Assembly: GCA_023430325.1 (NCBI GenBank)
Contig: JAEZAU010000096.1
Coordinates: forward strand, 1 to 9,640
Reading direction: 5' to 3'
Length of the DNA stretch: 9,640 bases
DNA from: Bacteroidota bacterium
Lineage (GTDB): Bacteria > Bacteroidota > Bacteroidia > Flavobacteriales_F > PHOS-HE28
Shown here: positions 1-7,641 of the stretch, in pieces
Numbering within the stretch: the first letter of the stretch is position 1
Layout of the letters: each line of letters begins with the position of its first letter
The notes under the pieces: model-generated
Databases searched by the model: none
Seen by the model: the letters and a program-made list of their open reading frames with translations, nothing else
Told to the model about the DNA's origin: nothing
Translations under genes and position numbers: made by a program

Positions 1-326
1 CGATCAGCATCGATCTGCGCGATCCTGGCACAGCCACTTTCGGGACCGGTGCACAACGCGATCTTGGTGGTACAATGGCGCTCTGGACCGGTAATGTGAT
101 CGCCAACGGTTTTGTTTCCTATTCCGGCGCGAACAATGATCGTGATCCCATATTGAGTGCGATCGGTGGCGTGGTGCCTACCAATGTGATCAGCGGTTAC
201 CACCCGGCGGATGTCAACCTGGATGGAACGGTGAGATACGTGGGCGCGGAAAATGATCGGGACCGGGTGCTGATCACGATCGGCGGAGTGATCCCCACGG
301 CAACACGCGTGCAGCAGTTGCCGTAG
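1..326 (+). CDS. C-terminal fragment of a large secreted surface protein with dockerin-like repeats
   Basis: The reading frame is open from the left edge (first complete codon at base 3) to TAG at 324-326, giving the last 107 residues of a protein that starts outside the window. An ATG at 75 lies in frame but need not be the start, because the upstream codons read sensibly. Two tandem repeats are visible, each an aromatic/glycine stretch, then NDRD, then a hydrophobic pair, IGG and a V(I)PT end; the second is preceded by DVNLDG, which looks like a calcium-binding dockerin-type loop. From family knowledge, this tail pattern is common at the end of very large exported proteins in Flavobacteriales. 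Its role is unknown; adhesion or surface display is an inference. It converges tail to tail with the next gene, 11 bp away, leaving little room for a separate terminator. Confidence 0.8.
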   Translation, partial: ISIDLRDPGTATFGTGAQRDLGGTMALWTGNVIANGFVSYSGANNDRDPILSAIGGVVPTNVISGYHPADVNLDGTVRYVGAENDRDRVLITIGGVIPTATRVQQLP

Positions 327-337
327 GGATCATTCGT

Positions 338-1933
338 TCAGCGCCGCAGAAAGTGGATCATCTGCGTGCCGGAGGCGATGTACACCGTTGCGACATACGC
401 ACCGGATGCAAGTTCACCGATCCCGAGCGTGGCATGATCCGCAAGAACAGCCTCTGTCATCACGATCCTGCCATCTGTTGAAAGGATCTCCACTGATCGG
501 ATCACATCATCACATTCGATCGTCAACCGATCATCAGCAGGATTCGGCCAGGCCAGCACGCCCGGCTTCCGATCGATCGAGGACACACTTGTACTGTTGC
601 CGCTGGATGGATCGATGCGCGTGCCCCAAATGTTATCGCCCTCGGTCGCCCAGAACAGAACAGCACCTCCATCGTTGGTGGGAAGCATGCGTTGATCGCC
701 ATAGAACGGATGGTAGCTGGTGGGCGCCATGGTGAATGGAGCCGACCATGCAGGCACGCCATCACTATTGAGCATCATCGCCTGGAACCCGGCGGAAGTC
801 TGGTGTGAAACGAACATGTTGCCTTGATCGGTGACCGCGATCCGTGCATGTGGGATGTAGGTATTCTCCTGGATCGCCAGCACTCCATCCTCCATCCAGA
901 GCGGATCACCGTTCAGATCGAACTTCTGAACGTACAGATCGCTGTTGTCCGCCGGAGGGCGGTTGTCGCTCCATGCGAGGTAGGCGTGACCATCGCGTAC
1001 CACGAGCGAAGGCCGCACCTGCGATGCGGGATGATCGCAGCCCGGTTTCACGTCGGGTTCCCACACCAGTGCACCGGAAGTATCGATCCGGCTCATCAAC
1101 AGATCGGAGCCATCATGAAAGGTCAGCAACAAGCCACCATCACCATCCGCTGCTCCTGTGAAGCCACCGTCACCAAGTCCGGGGGTGGTGGTGGTCGGCT
1201 CCACGTTGCCGGTCCATGCCATCACCCCTTCAGGGTTCACGCGTTGCACGCGGATCTCTGCGCCCATCGCGTTGGATGATGACCAATACAGGTACATGCC
1301 GCCATTGCCGTCCGTTACCGCGTTCATCGCACCGAAACCGCTGGCTGGTACGTAGGTGCCATTGAAGTCCTGTTCAACAGTTCCATCATCACCCACGACA
1401 TTGTACGCCACCACGGGATTGCCGCCCTGGTGATTCGGTGACCAGGCCACGAAAGCTCCATCCTCCTTCATTACCACACGAGGCTGACCGATGGTGTAGA
1501 AGTTGCTGTTCGTGCGGCCCGCCACCAGGGCAGGCTGCGCCCACTGCGGCATGCCGGCATCATCAAAGCGTTGCGCAAGGAGCGTATCGCCACCCATGAT
1601 GTAGGCGATCACGAAACCTCCATCGGCATGGAGCGCCACGCCCACATCGCTGATCCCCTTGGTGGGATGCATCGCAATTTGCCGGCCATCCACCTCCCAG
1701 GCCGCCACACCATCGGCATCGATCCGTTGGCCATACACTTCCATTTTTGTATTGCTCACCCGCCCATCGAGCCAGAGCACGAACCAACCGTCGCTACCAT
1801 CGGGGATCACGCGCACCGTGTTCTGTTCGTTGGCGGCCTGGCTGATCGAAAGCGGCGGATCGGGAGGAATTGTCCATTGGGCCGCTGAAACCAGGGAGAT
1901 AAGCAGGGAACAAGCGAGTAGATGTTGTTTCAT
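338..1933 (-). CDS. T9SS-exported protein with seven propeller-like repeats and C-terminal sorting domain
   Basis: This is a 531-residue secreted protein of unknown substrate. The ATG at 1933 is chosen because it puts a clean signal peptide at the N-terminus (MKQHLLACSLLISLVSAA); a longer reading from the TTG at 1957 adds eight residues before it and seems unlikely. About seven copies of a short motif (a hydrophobic strand ending in QR, then I/F/V-D, two or three residues, G, and W) occur near residues 66-79, 118-131, 227-240, 279-291, 332-346, 385-396 and 434-444. The spacing is that of propeller blades, in keeping with DNR motifs such as WSDNR (321-325). Residues 458-531 match the type IX secretion sorting domain (Por_Secre_tail): a WPNPADD motif followed by beta strands and a C-terminal basic end (FLRR). 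It is therefore probably exported through the outer membrane and anchored or released there. The exact function cannot be told from sequence. Confidence 0.88.
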   Translation of the reverse strand: MKQHLLACSLLISLVSAAQWTIPPDPPLSISQAANEQNTVRVIPDGSDGWFVLWLDGRVSNTKMEVYGQRIDADGVAAWEVDGRQIAMHPTKGISDVGVALHADGGFVIAYIMGGDTLLAQRFDDAGMPQWAQPALVAGRTNSNFYTIGQPRVVMKEDGAFVAWSPNHQGGNPVVAYNVVGDDGTVEQDFNGTYVPASGFGAMNAVTDGNGGMYLYWSSSNAMGAEIRVQRVNPEGVMAWTGNVEPTTTTPGLGDGGFTGAADGDGGLLLTFHDGSDLLMSRIDTSGALVWEPDVKPGCDHPASQVRPSLVVRDGHAYLAWSDNRPPADNSDLYVQKFDLNGDPLWMEDGVLAIQENTYIPHARIAVTDQGNMFVSHQTSAGFQAMMLNSDGVPAWSAPFTMAPTSYHPFYGDQRMLPTNDGGAVLFWATEGDNIWGTRIDPSSGNSTSVSSIDRKPGVLAWPNPADDRLTIECDDVIRSVEILSTDGRIVMTEAVLADHATLGIGELASGAYVATVYIASGTQMIHFLRR

Positions 1934-1954
1934 GGGGATCGTTCTTTGGACCTT

Positions 1955-1962
1955 CAATATTA
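1955..1962 (-). promoter_or_regulatory. possible Bacteroidota -7 element for the T9SS-exported protein gene
   Basis: On the minus strand the octamer TAATATTG matches the Bacteroidota -7 consensus TAnnTTTG at all but one of its six fixed positions. It lies 21 bp before the chosen ATG, which would give a leader of about 15 nt. No TTG is seen at the expected -33 distance, so this is weak evidence. Confidence 0.22.
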
Positions 1963-2127
1963 ATTCGCGAAAGCAATTATCTGACGTGGGGGGATGTATC
2001 AGGAAAATGGCTCGATCAGGGTGAACAGTTGCCCGCTATTACGGATCCATGGTTGACAACTCAGGGCTCGCGGCCGATCGCACCGATCCGAAAAGATCGA
2101 ACTTGGCCGGTCCAAAAAGTCTACACC

Positions 2128-2304
2128 ATGAACCCGAAGGAGAAGAGCCAGGCGGAACCTTTCGAACTCTCTGAACAGTTCCAGCGAGCCATACTGGACA
2201 GGCAGATCAGGATGCAGGAGCGCCAGTATGAACTGGAAGAAGAGCAACCCGGCCCGATCTGCGATCCAGAAGAGGACGGCACCTGCTCGATGTGCTTAGG
2301 TTAG
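2128..2304 (+). CDS. small hypothetical protein with cysteine-containing C-terminal tail
   Basis: This is a 58-residue ORF starting at ATG 2128; the same frame extends upstream only to a TTG at 2029, which I do not prefer. The middle (about residues 12-39) is rich in E, Q, R and L and should form one long amphipathic helix. The tail carries Cys45, Cys53 and Cys56 within CDPEEDGTCSMC, near the very end, which could bind a metal or form a disulphide. There is no signal peptide or membrane segment. I do not recognise a family. The ORF stands alone on the plus strand between a divergent gene on its left and a convergent gene 21 bp to its right. It could be a real small cytoplasmic protein or a chance ORF; the compositional order of the helix and the Cys tail favour a real gene. 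Confidence 0.5.
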   Translation: MNPKEKSQAEPFELSEQFQRAILDRQIRMQERQYELEEEQPGPICDPEEDGTCSMCLG

Positions 2305-2311
2305 GACCTAC

Positions 2312-2336
2312 AAAAACCGATCGGATCACTTCGGTT
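2312..2336 (-). terminator. possible intrinsic terminator of the deiminase gene
   Basis: On the minus strand a 6-bp stem AACCGA/TCGGTT with a 10-nt loop is followed by further T residues (TCGGTTTTTG). The 5' arm overlaps the last codons of the deiminase gene. The stem is short and only partly GC, so this may be a weak terminator. It sits exactly in the 21-bp convergent gap with the small plus-strand ORF. Confidence 0.35.
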
Positions 2337-3549
2337 GTTGCATTGTCCAGCAATGCATGCCGCCACCCTGCCAGTTGATCGCACGCGGATCGATCGGCAC
2401 GATCATGCGATCGGGATGCCATTTCCGTATGATCTCCTGAAAACGGAGGTCCTTCATGCGCATGGCCTCGGGCATTCCTTCATGCCAGTAAGCGGGAACG
2501 AATACACGGCCATTGGTGACCAGGTAATTCAAATACGAAGCAGCAGGAATGTATCGGATCGTATCGCCATGATGCAGATCCTCATACAATTCCAGCAACA
2601 TGCGATCATAGGAGCGTAACGTATCCAGCATGTGCTTGTATTCCTCCACGAATGGCACGGGCACCTTCACCACCTGGATGCCTGATCGTTCCAGAATGCG
2701 AAGGTTCTCTTCCATCCGCGAGCGCGTCACCACCTGCACGCTATCGCCGAGCTCTTCATCCTCCGGCCAGGAAAGGAGCACGGTATTCTCGTTCACGAAT
2801 CGGCAGAATTCATCCACATGTCCACCGGTGCCCTGATTGAAAACGCGGCCGTGGATGCGCGGCTCCAGATACCACATGTCATCGGCCGGTCCTTCCTTCA
2901 ACCAGATGATATCCTGCACACCGAACACACGCTTCAGTTCCTTCTCAAGGCTGTCCTTGCTCCAGCCGGGATTGCGCTGCATGGTCACAGCCTCCACCTG
3001 CAACAGCGTGCCTTTGCCGTTCACCTCCACCGCGCCACCTTCCACCACCATGGCCGTTTTCACCACCGGAAGGCCAAGCCGATCCGCGATCATGCGCGGG
3101 AATTCCTTCTGACCGTTGATGATATGTGACGGAATGCCTGACCTGGACTTGTGATCACCGTAATAGTTCCATTCGCCATCCAGGATCACCAGACCACCCG
3201 TATCCGTGCGCAGGAAGATGGGACCTGCGTCGCGCACCACCGGTGAAGAGAGCGTGTCGGGCATTACCAGGAATCGCGCATCCCGCCCGATCCCCAGACT
3301 GTCCCACCGTGCTTTCACCACGCGCGATATGCTATCTCCATCCACCACGCACACGATGCCCGAGCCCGGCTCCAGGCCAGCCACGAGCTTATCCAGCACG
3401 GTATCCGTAGACATGCCATAATAGCTCAACCACACGGCCTCATGCGGTTCCCATTCCGCTGGAAGGAAATACGGCGGCGTTTCGGCGGTGCGCTGCTCCA
3501 TGCAGGCGCTGAGGCACAGGAGCAGGAGGAAAAAGGGAGGGCTCTTCAT
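2326..3549 (-). CDS. agmatine deiminase / peptidylarginine deiminase family lipoprotein
   Basis: This 407-residue protein belongs to the PAD_porph family of guanidino-group deiminases, whose members hydrolyse agmatine to N-carbamoylputrescine and ammonia or convert peptidyl-arginine to citrulline. The family motifs appear in order: PAEWEPHEAVW (30-40), RDAGP (106-110, Asp107), VVEGG (168-172, Glu170), GHVDEF (243-248, His244 and Asp246) and GGGMHCWT (395-402) with the nucleophile Cys400 close to the C-terminus. All catalytic positions are present, so activity is likely. The PAEWEPH start and the GGGxHC end resemble agmatine deiminases more than the P. gingivalis enzyme. Unusually for an agmatine deiminase, it begins with a hydrophobic segment ending in LSAC (Cys16), a lipobox, so it should be an exported lipoprotein acting in the periplasm or at the cell surface. 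The ATG at 3549 directly precedes that signal. It stands alone, with no polyamine genes next to it. Confidence 0.9.
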   Translation of the reverse strand: MKSPPFFLLLLCLSACMEQRTAETPPYFLPAEWEPHEAVWLSYYGMSTDTVLDKLVAGLEPGSGIVCVVDGDSISRVVKARWDSLGIGRDARFLVMPDTLSSPVVRDAGPIFLRTDTGGLVILDGEWNYYGDHKSRSGIPSHIINGQKEFPRMIADRLGLPVVKTAMVVEGGAVEVNGKGTLLQVEAVTMQRNPGWSKDSLEKELKRVFGVQDIIWLKEGPADDMWYLEPRIHGRVFNQGTGGHVDEFCRFVNENTVLLSWPEDEELGDSVQVVTRSRMEENLRILERSGIQVVKVPVPFVEEYKHMLDTLRSYDRMLLELYEDLHHGDTIRYIPAASYLNYLVTNGRVFVPAYWHEGMPEAMRMKDLRFQEIIRKWHPDRMIVPIDPRAINWQGGGMHCWTMQQPK

Positions 3550-3661
3550 CGGATGGTTGCTTCCCTCGATTACATCCTGGAGAGTGCGTATTGATCCATC
3601 CTCTTGTTTTTTGTACAGAAAGCAAGACTAACGATAGCCGCCGCAACTTAAACGATTCTAT

Positions 3662-3692
3662 CTAAACTATTGAAGGGGGCAAGCCAGAACAA
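3662..3692 (-). promoter_or_regulatory. candidate Bacteroidota promoter for the deiminase gene
   Basis: In the 164-bp gap upstream of the deiminase gene the minus strand carries TTG (3690-3692), a 20-bp spacer, and TAGTTTAG (3662-3669). This approximates the Bacteroidota promoter pattern TTG-N19/20-TAnnTTTG with one fixed-position mismatch. It would give a leader of roughly 105 nt. A second TAAAC-ATT word nearby repeats part of the -7 box. The match is by eye and AT-rich sequence makes chance likely. Confidence 0.3.
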
Positions 3693-3713
3693 GAAATTAG
3701 GTGAACCATAAGA

Positions 3714-4400
3714 TCACAGATCCATCCCAGCCCCATTCACCCGCAACCATTCCTTCCTTTCCCTATAATCCGGCATCACCTTATCCAACGTGTTCCAGAA
3801 AGCATCGGTGTGGTGTTCGTGAAGGAGGTGGACGAGTTCATGAGCCACGATGTAGTCCAGCATCTTCAACGGAGCCATCATACACTTCCAGTGGAAGTTG
3901 ATGGTGCCGTCGGCGGAACAGGAGGCCCAGCGGTGTTGTAGTTCCATTACACGCACCTCCTTTGCTTCAACACCGAGTTTGGTTTGGAAGTAGCGTACAC
4001 GCTTGGGCAGGTGCTGTGCTCCTTTATCCCGATAGAAATCCTTGAAGGCCTTATCTGCTTTGGGCAAGGATGATGAACGAAGACAGAACCATCCGTCCTT
4101 CAATATCAACGGTTGCTTCTGTTTTTCCACCAGGGTCAGACGATAGGATGAGCCCAGGTAGAGGAAGCCTTCACCCCCTACGAATTCGCGTTCGATCCGT
4201 GTGGCGTTGAGGTCTTCCCACTCCGCCAAACCTCGATAGATCCAGGGGCGTTTGCGCTCCAGAACGAATTCCACCTCATCGTTTGACCATTGCTCGGGTG
4301 CGAGTACCGAGATGCGGCCATCACGCTCGATGTAAATGCTGGCGGTCTTGCGATCGCTGCGGTTGAGATCGTACTCAATGTCCTTATAGCGCAGGGTCAT
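3714..4400 (-). CDS. YgjP-type (DUF45) zinc metallopeptidase domain protein
   Basis: This 228-residue protein matches the YgjP/DUF45 family of SprT-like predicted zinc metallopeptidases. The signature is near the C-terminus: RWASCS (157-162), then an aromatic/hydrophobic stretch, then HELVH (187-191), with His197 in the position of the third ligand. Glu188 would be the catalytic base. The N-terminal half (1-110) holds the family's beta-rich region. No signal peptide is seen, so it should be cytoplasmic. Its ATG overlaps the hsdR stop codon in an ATGA arrangement, so it is translationally coupled to hsdR. From family knowledge, YgjP-like genes are often found beside type I restriction genes; the reason is not settled. 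Possible roles are turnover of HsdR or of damaged DNA-protein complexes, but this is inference. The next gene downstream on the same strand is 164 bp away and probably separate. Confidence 0.9.
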   Translation of the reverse strand: MTLRYKDIEYDLNRSDRKTASIYIERDGRISVLAPEQWSNDEVEFVLERKRPWIYRGLAEWEDLNATRIEREFVGGEGFLYLGSSYRLTLVEKQKQPLILKDGWFCLRSSSLPKADKAFKDFYRDKGAQHLPKRVRYFQTKLGVEAKEVRVMELQHRWASCSADGTINFHWKCMMAPLKMLDYIVAHELVHLLHEHHTDAFWNTLDKVMPDYRERKEWLRVNGAGMDL

Positions 4401-7400
4401 GTCAGTAGATCTCTATGCCGCACCTTGGCCAGCGCGGTGATGTCCGACACGATCTTCTCGCTGTTGGCAATGAGCTTCGGATGGTTCGAACTCAGGACCA
4501 CATCACTCAGTTCGCCTTTCAATTTTTTGATCTGGAACGCATTGTCCCAGAAGTCCACGATGTGTATGGTTCCCCTCAGTTTCTCCACCGCCTCTATCGT
4601 TACCGTTTCCAGTGCGCGAAGATCGATATCATTCAATGCGCTGCCATTGAATGACAGGTCAGCGATCATGTCCTTGAAGCTGGCAGTGATCGTACTGATG
4701 CGATCCCCCCGTCCCTGTTGCACTTCTCCAGTCAAGCCTTCTAGCGCATCCGCCAATGCATCCCAATCCTCTTTGTGCTGAAGGATCAGTGCGTCGAGCT
4801 TTTCGCTCAAGCGCTTGTACATGGAAGGATCCTCACCGAAATGCACTTTGCAATGCTTGCGGATGGCATGCTCCATTTCGCTTGCCTTCGCCCGGCTGCT
4901 CTTGTGCTTGTTCAATTGCTTGATGAACACCGGCGAGATCAGTTCCACTGGTGGGATCTTCGGGTCGATGCCCAAACTGATCAGGTGTTCGTTGACCAGC
5001 CGCTTTACCTTTTCTCCTGCACCAGTGATGTGAAGCGAATCATCCTTGTATCGCTCCTTCACCCGGTTCAACAGGTAGCCGAAACGCTTGAGTGGGATCT
5101 TATACGGTTGTGCCAGCGCATGGGGAAGAATGATGTCCATACTCTGCAGGAACTTTTTGTAGAACACGCCGAAGGACTCCCGCAGCTTCACATCCTCGAG
5201 CATTTCAATTGCCCGCTCTAGAACGGCGTACTGTTTCTTCTCGTCCTTGATCCGTTGTTCAACGAAGTCTTGGATCTCGGAAATGCCTTTCTCCTTGAAT
5301 AGGTTGATGAGCCGTTGATATCTCGTCTCCAAAATAGGCACCTCATCCTTGATGTTCCGCAGTGAATCCAGGATGTCGTTGCGGTCCTCTTCCGAATAGA
5401 TCGACAGCGCTTCCTTCAGATGCTCAGTAAGGCCGATGTAATCGACCACATAACCCCGGGTCTTTCCTTCTGTCACGCGGTTCACGCGTGCGATTGCCTG
5501 CAAGAGGTTATGTTCCTTGATGCGCTTGTCGATGTACATCACCTGTTCCACCGGAGCATCGAAGCCGGTCAACAGCATGTCGCACACGATCAGGAAGGCG
5601 ATGCCGGTCTCGGACTTATCCGGATCGAAACGCTTTTTGAAGTTGTCCACTGCAGAGATCTCGCGAGCATGTTTCCGCGCTTCAGTGATCACTGCAGCTT
5701 CATTCGTGCCATCGGATGAGATCACAACGGCGGTCCGGAGGAACTCCACCTTGCTGATCAGCTCGGGATCATGTCCTTCGCGTGATCGCTCCTTCTCCAG
5801 CCAGGCCTGTAGTGCGGCATCGATCTTTTGTTTGTACCGGATCGCGGCGATCTTGCTGTGGCAAACCACCTGGGCCTTGAAACCGTTCGGAAGGATGTTG
5901 CCGATGTAGTGTTCAACCAGATCGGCGGCGATGGCGGCGATGCGGTTCTCAGATTCCAGGATATCGCCACTCGCACCGTACTTCTTCTTGATCAGCTCGA
6001 TCTGTTCCGGTGTGAGGTGACCGAAGAGGTCCTCGAACTTCACATCGAACTTGTGCTTGTCCTTAAGTGCGGTCTCTGATGTGCGGCCTTCATAAAGGAT
6101 CTGCACGGTGGTGCCATCATCCACCGCATCCTGAAGTTTGTACTGATCGATGTACGTGCCGAATCGATCGTGGGTCTTTTTTGAATGCCGTTCGGTGATC
6201 AACGGCGTTCCGGTGAACGCGATCTTGGTGGCATTCGGGAAAGCCTCGAAGAGGTTATCGCCCAGATCGCTGCTTTGGGTGCGATGCGCTTCATCCACCA
6301 GCATCAGGATGCGTTCCGAAGTGTTCACCGTGCCGAACACACTATACTCCGGCAAAGGCTCGGTCGTGAATTGTGATGATGGCTGCGGGCGCAATACATC
6401 GCTCACATAACCGGGAAGTTTGTCCTTCGCCTCGCGGAACTTGTGCACCATTACGATGCTCAGGTTGCTGCGATCATCCTTGAGCTCCTGCTTTAATTGG
6501 GCGCTGCTGTCGATGTGGTTCACCTTTTCACCAGCCAGCGCTGCTGTTTCGCCCAATTGCTCTTCAAGGTCCACGCGATCTATCACCAGGATCAGTTTCA
6601 GATCCTGCAGATCCTGCGTTCTGCGCAGCTTGCGGATCAGGAAGACCATTGTAAGGCTCTTGCCACTGCCTTGCGTGTGCCAGATGGTGCCAGAGCGTGC
6701 GAGCGCATCTTCACCTCTCCGCAAACGCTCTACGATCTTGGACACTGCACGGTATTGCTGGTAGCGGCCGGCCACCTTGATCAGACGCTCGCCAAGTGTC
6801 ATGAAGAGCGTGAAGTTGCGCAGAAGGTCCAACAGCACTTCCTTGTTGAACATGCCCTGTACCAGCACTTCCTGACTTCTTTCCACGCCAAGGGGTGGAG
6901 AGAACTGCGCGTACTTCTCCGGGTGAATGGTCTTCCATTCGTAGAAATGCTCCGGGCCGCTGGTGATGGTGCCGAATCGCGCCTTGTCGCCTGTGGTGGC
7001 CACGAGCAACTGATTTGTATGGAACAAACGTTCCTCCCCTTCACGCAATCCTGCCTCCCGCGTCTCGGGCCGTTGATCGCTGTAGCGGTGAAGCTGCTTG
7101 ATCGCCTCCGCCAAGGGATCACTGGTGAATGAATTGGCATCTTTCGCCTCCACGACCACGATCGGCAGTCCATTGACGAACAGGACTACATCCGGGATGA
7201 TGAAATCCTTTACCCGGCCGGGTGTGTCGATCCTGAATTGATTGATCGCGATGAAGCTGTTGCTCTCCGGATCCTGGAAGTCGATGAGTTTGACCACAGG
7301 ATATTCTTCGCCGGTGATCTCGTTGCGATCCACCGTGCATTTGTAGAGCATCTCCAGCACATCGCGATTCGCCTCGATAAGCGTCTTGCCAGCCTGCGCC

Positions 7401-7639
7401 GTCAACTCTTCGAACAGGGTGTCCAATTGCCGATCCGTGAGCCATTGCTGACCACTATTGGTGAGATTAATGGCGCGGACCGAACGGTTGAACTCTTCAC
7501 GTAAGGCTACTTCCCGAAAACTTGTACGCAGGCTTACAGATGGGTCACTTGGAATGCACTCGCCCTGGTCGATGCACCTCCAACCCAATGCTTCCAGCTG
7601 TTGTAGAAGCGGCCGCTCAACAAATCGATATTCGGACAT
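4397..7639 (-). CDS. hsdR: type I restriction enzyme R subunit (endonuclease and DNA translocase)
   Basis: This is the 1080-residue motor and nuclease subunit of a type I restriction-modification complex, which translocates unmodified DNA with ATP and cuts it at a distance when bound to HsdM and HsdS. The N-terminal nuclease domain (about 1-260) has Asp150 (IPDVVLF), Glu164-x-Lys166 (VVVEAKD) and the QxxxY motif at Gln182-Tyr186. The superfamily 2 helicase core has Walker A TQGSGKS (322-328), DEAH (449-452), TGTP (476-479), LLTGFDAP (689-696) and QAIARVNR (714-721). The rest, from about 760, fits the C-terminal helical domain (DUF3387) of EcoR124I-like subunits. Length and motifs are complete, so it is probably functional. 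The start at 7639 comes 2 nt after a strong hairpin, and the end overlaps the YgjP gene. No hsdM or hsdS lies in the window. Confidence 0.97.
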   Translation of the reverse strand: MSEYRFVERPLLQQLEALGWRCIDQGECIPSDPSVSLRTSFREVALREEFNRSVRAINLTNSGQQWLTDRQLDTLFEELTAQAGKTLIEANRDVLEMLYKCTVDRNEITGEEYPVVKLIDFQDPESNSFIAINQFRIDTPGRVKDFIIPDVVLFVNGLPIVVVEAKDANSFTSDPLAEAIKQLHRYSDQRPETREAGLREGEERLFHTNQLLVATTGDKARFGTITSGPEHFYEWKTIHPEKYAQFSPPLGVERSQEVLVQGMFNKEVLLDLLRNFTLFMTLGERLIKVAGRYQQYRAVSKIVERLRRGEDALARSGTIWHTQGSGKSLTMVFLIRKLRRTQDLQDLKLILVIDRVDLEEQLGETAALAGEKVNHIDSSAQLKQELKDDRSNLSIVMVHKFREAKDKLPGYVSDVLRPQPSSQFTTEPLPEYSVFGTVNTSERILMLVDEAHRTQSSDLGDNLFEAFPNATKIAFTGTPLITERHSKKTHDRFGTYIDQYKLQDAVDDGTTVQILYEGRTSETALKDKHKFDVKFEDLFGHLTPEQIELIKKKYGASGDILESENRIAAIAADLVEHYIGNILPNGFKAQVVCHSKIAAIRYKQKIDAALQAWLEKERSREGHDPELISKVEFLRTAVVISSDGTNEAAVITEARKHAREISAVDNFKKRFDPDKSETGIAFLIVCDMLLTGFDAPVEQVMYIDKRIKEHNLLQAIARVNRVTEGKTRGYVVDYIGLTEHLKEALSIYSEEDRNDILDSLRNIKDEVPILETRYQRLINLFKEKGISEIQDFVEQRIKDEKKQYAVLERAIEMLEDVKLRESFGVFYKKFLQSMDIILPHALAQPYKIPLKRFGYLLNRVKERYKDDSLHITGAGEKVKRLVNEHLISLGIDPKIPPVELISPVFIKQLNKHKSSRAKASEMEHAIRKHCKVHFGEDPSMYKRLSEKLDALILQHKEDWDALADALEGLTGEVQQGRGDRISTITASFKDMIADLSFNGSALNDIDLRALETVTIEAVEKLRGTIHIVDFWDNAFQIKKLKGELSDVVLSSNHPKLIANSEKIVSDITALAKVRHRDLLT

Positions 7640-7641
7640 CG

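Noticed and set aside
824..1279. 151-codon plus-strand frame opposite the T9SS-exported protein
   Set aside because: The opposite strand encodes a coherent repeat protein with signal and sorting domains; this peptide is histidine/cysteine-rich noise.
1964..1971. TTCGCGAA 8-bp palindrome upstream of the T9SS-exported protein gene
   Set aside because: It is short and single; there is no evidence of a regulator or repeated site.
4290..4781. 163-codon plus-strand frame across the hsdR/YgjP junction
   Set aside because: It is antisense to two well-supported genes and spans their overlap; serine/leucine-rich shadow reading.
6497..7132. 211-codon open frame on the plus strand opposite hsdR
   Set aside because: It lies wholly antisense to a complete HsdR with all motifs; the peptide has no recognisable domain and is a by-product of hsdR codon usage.
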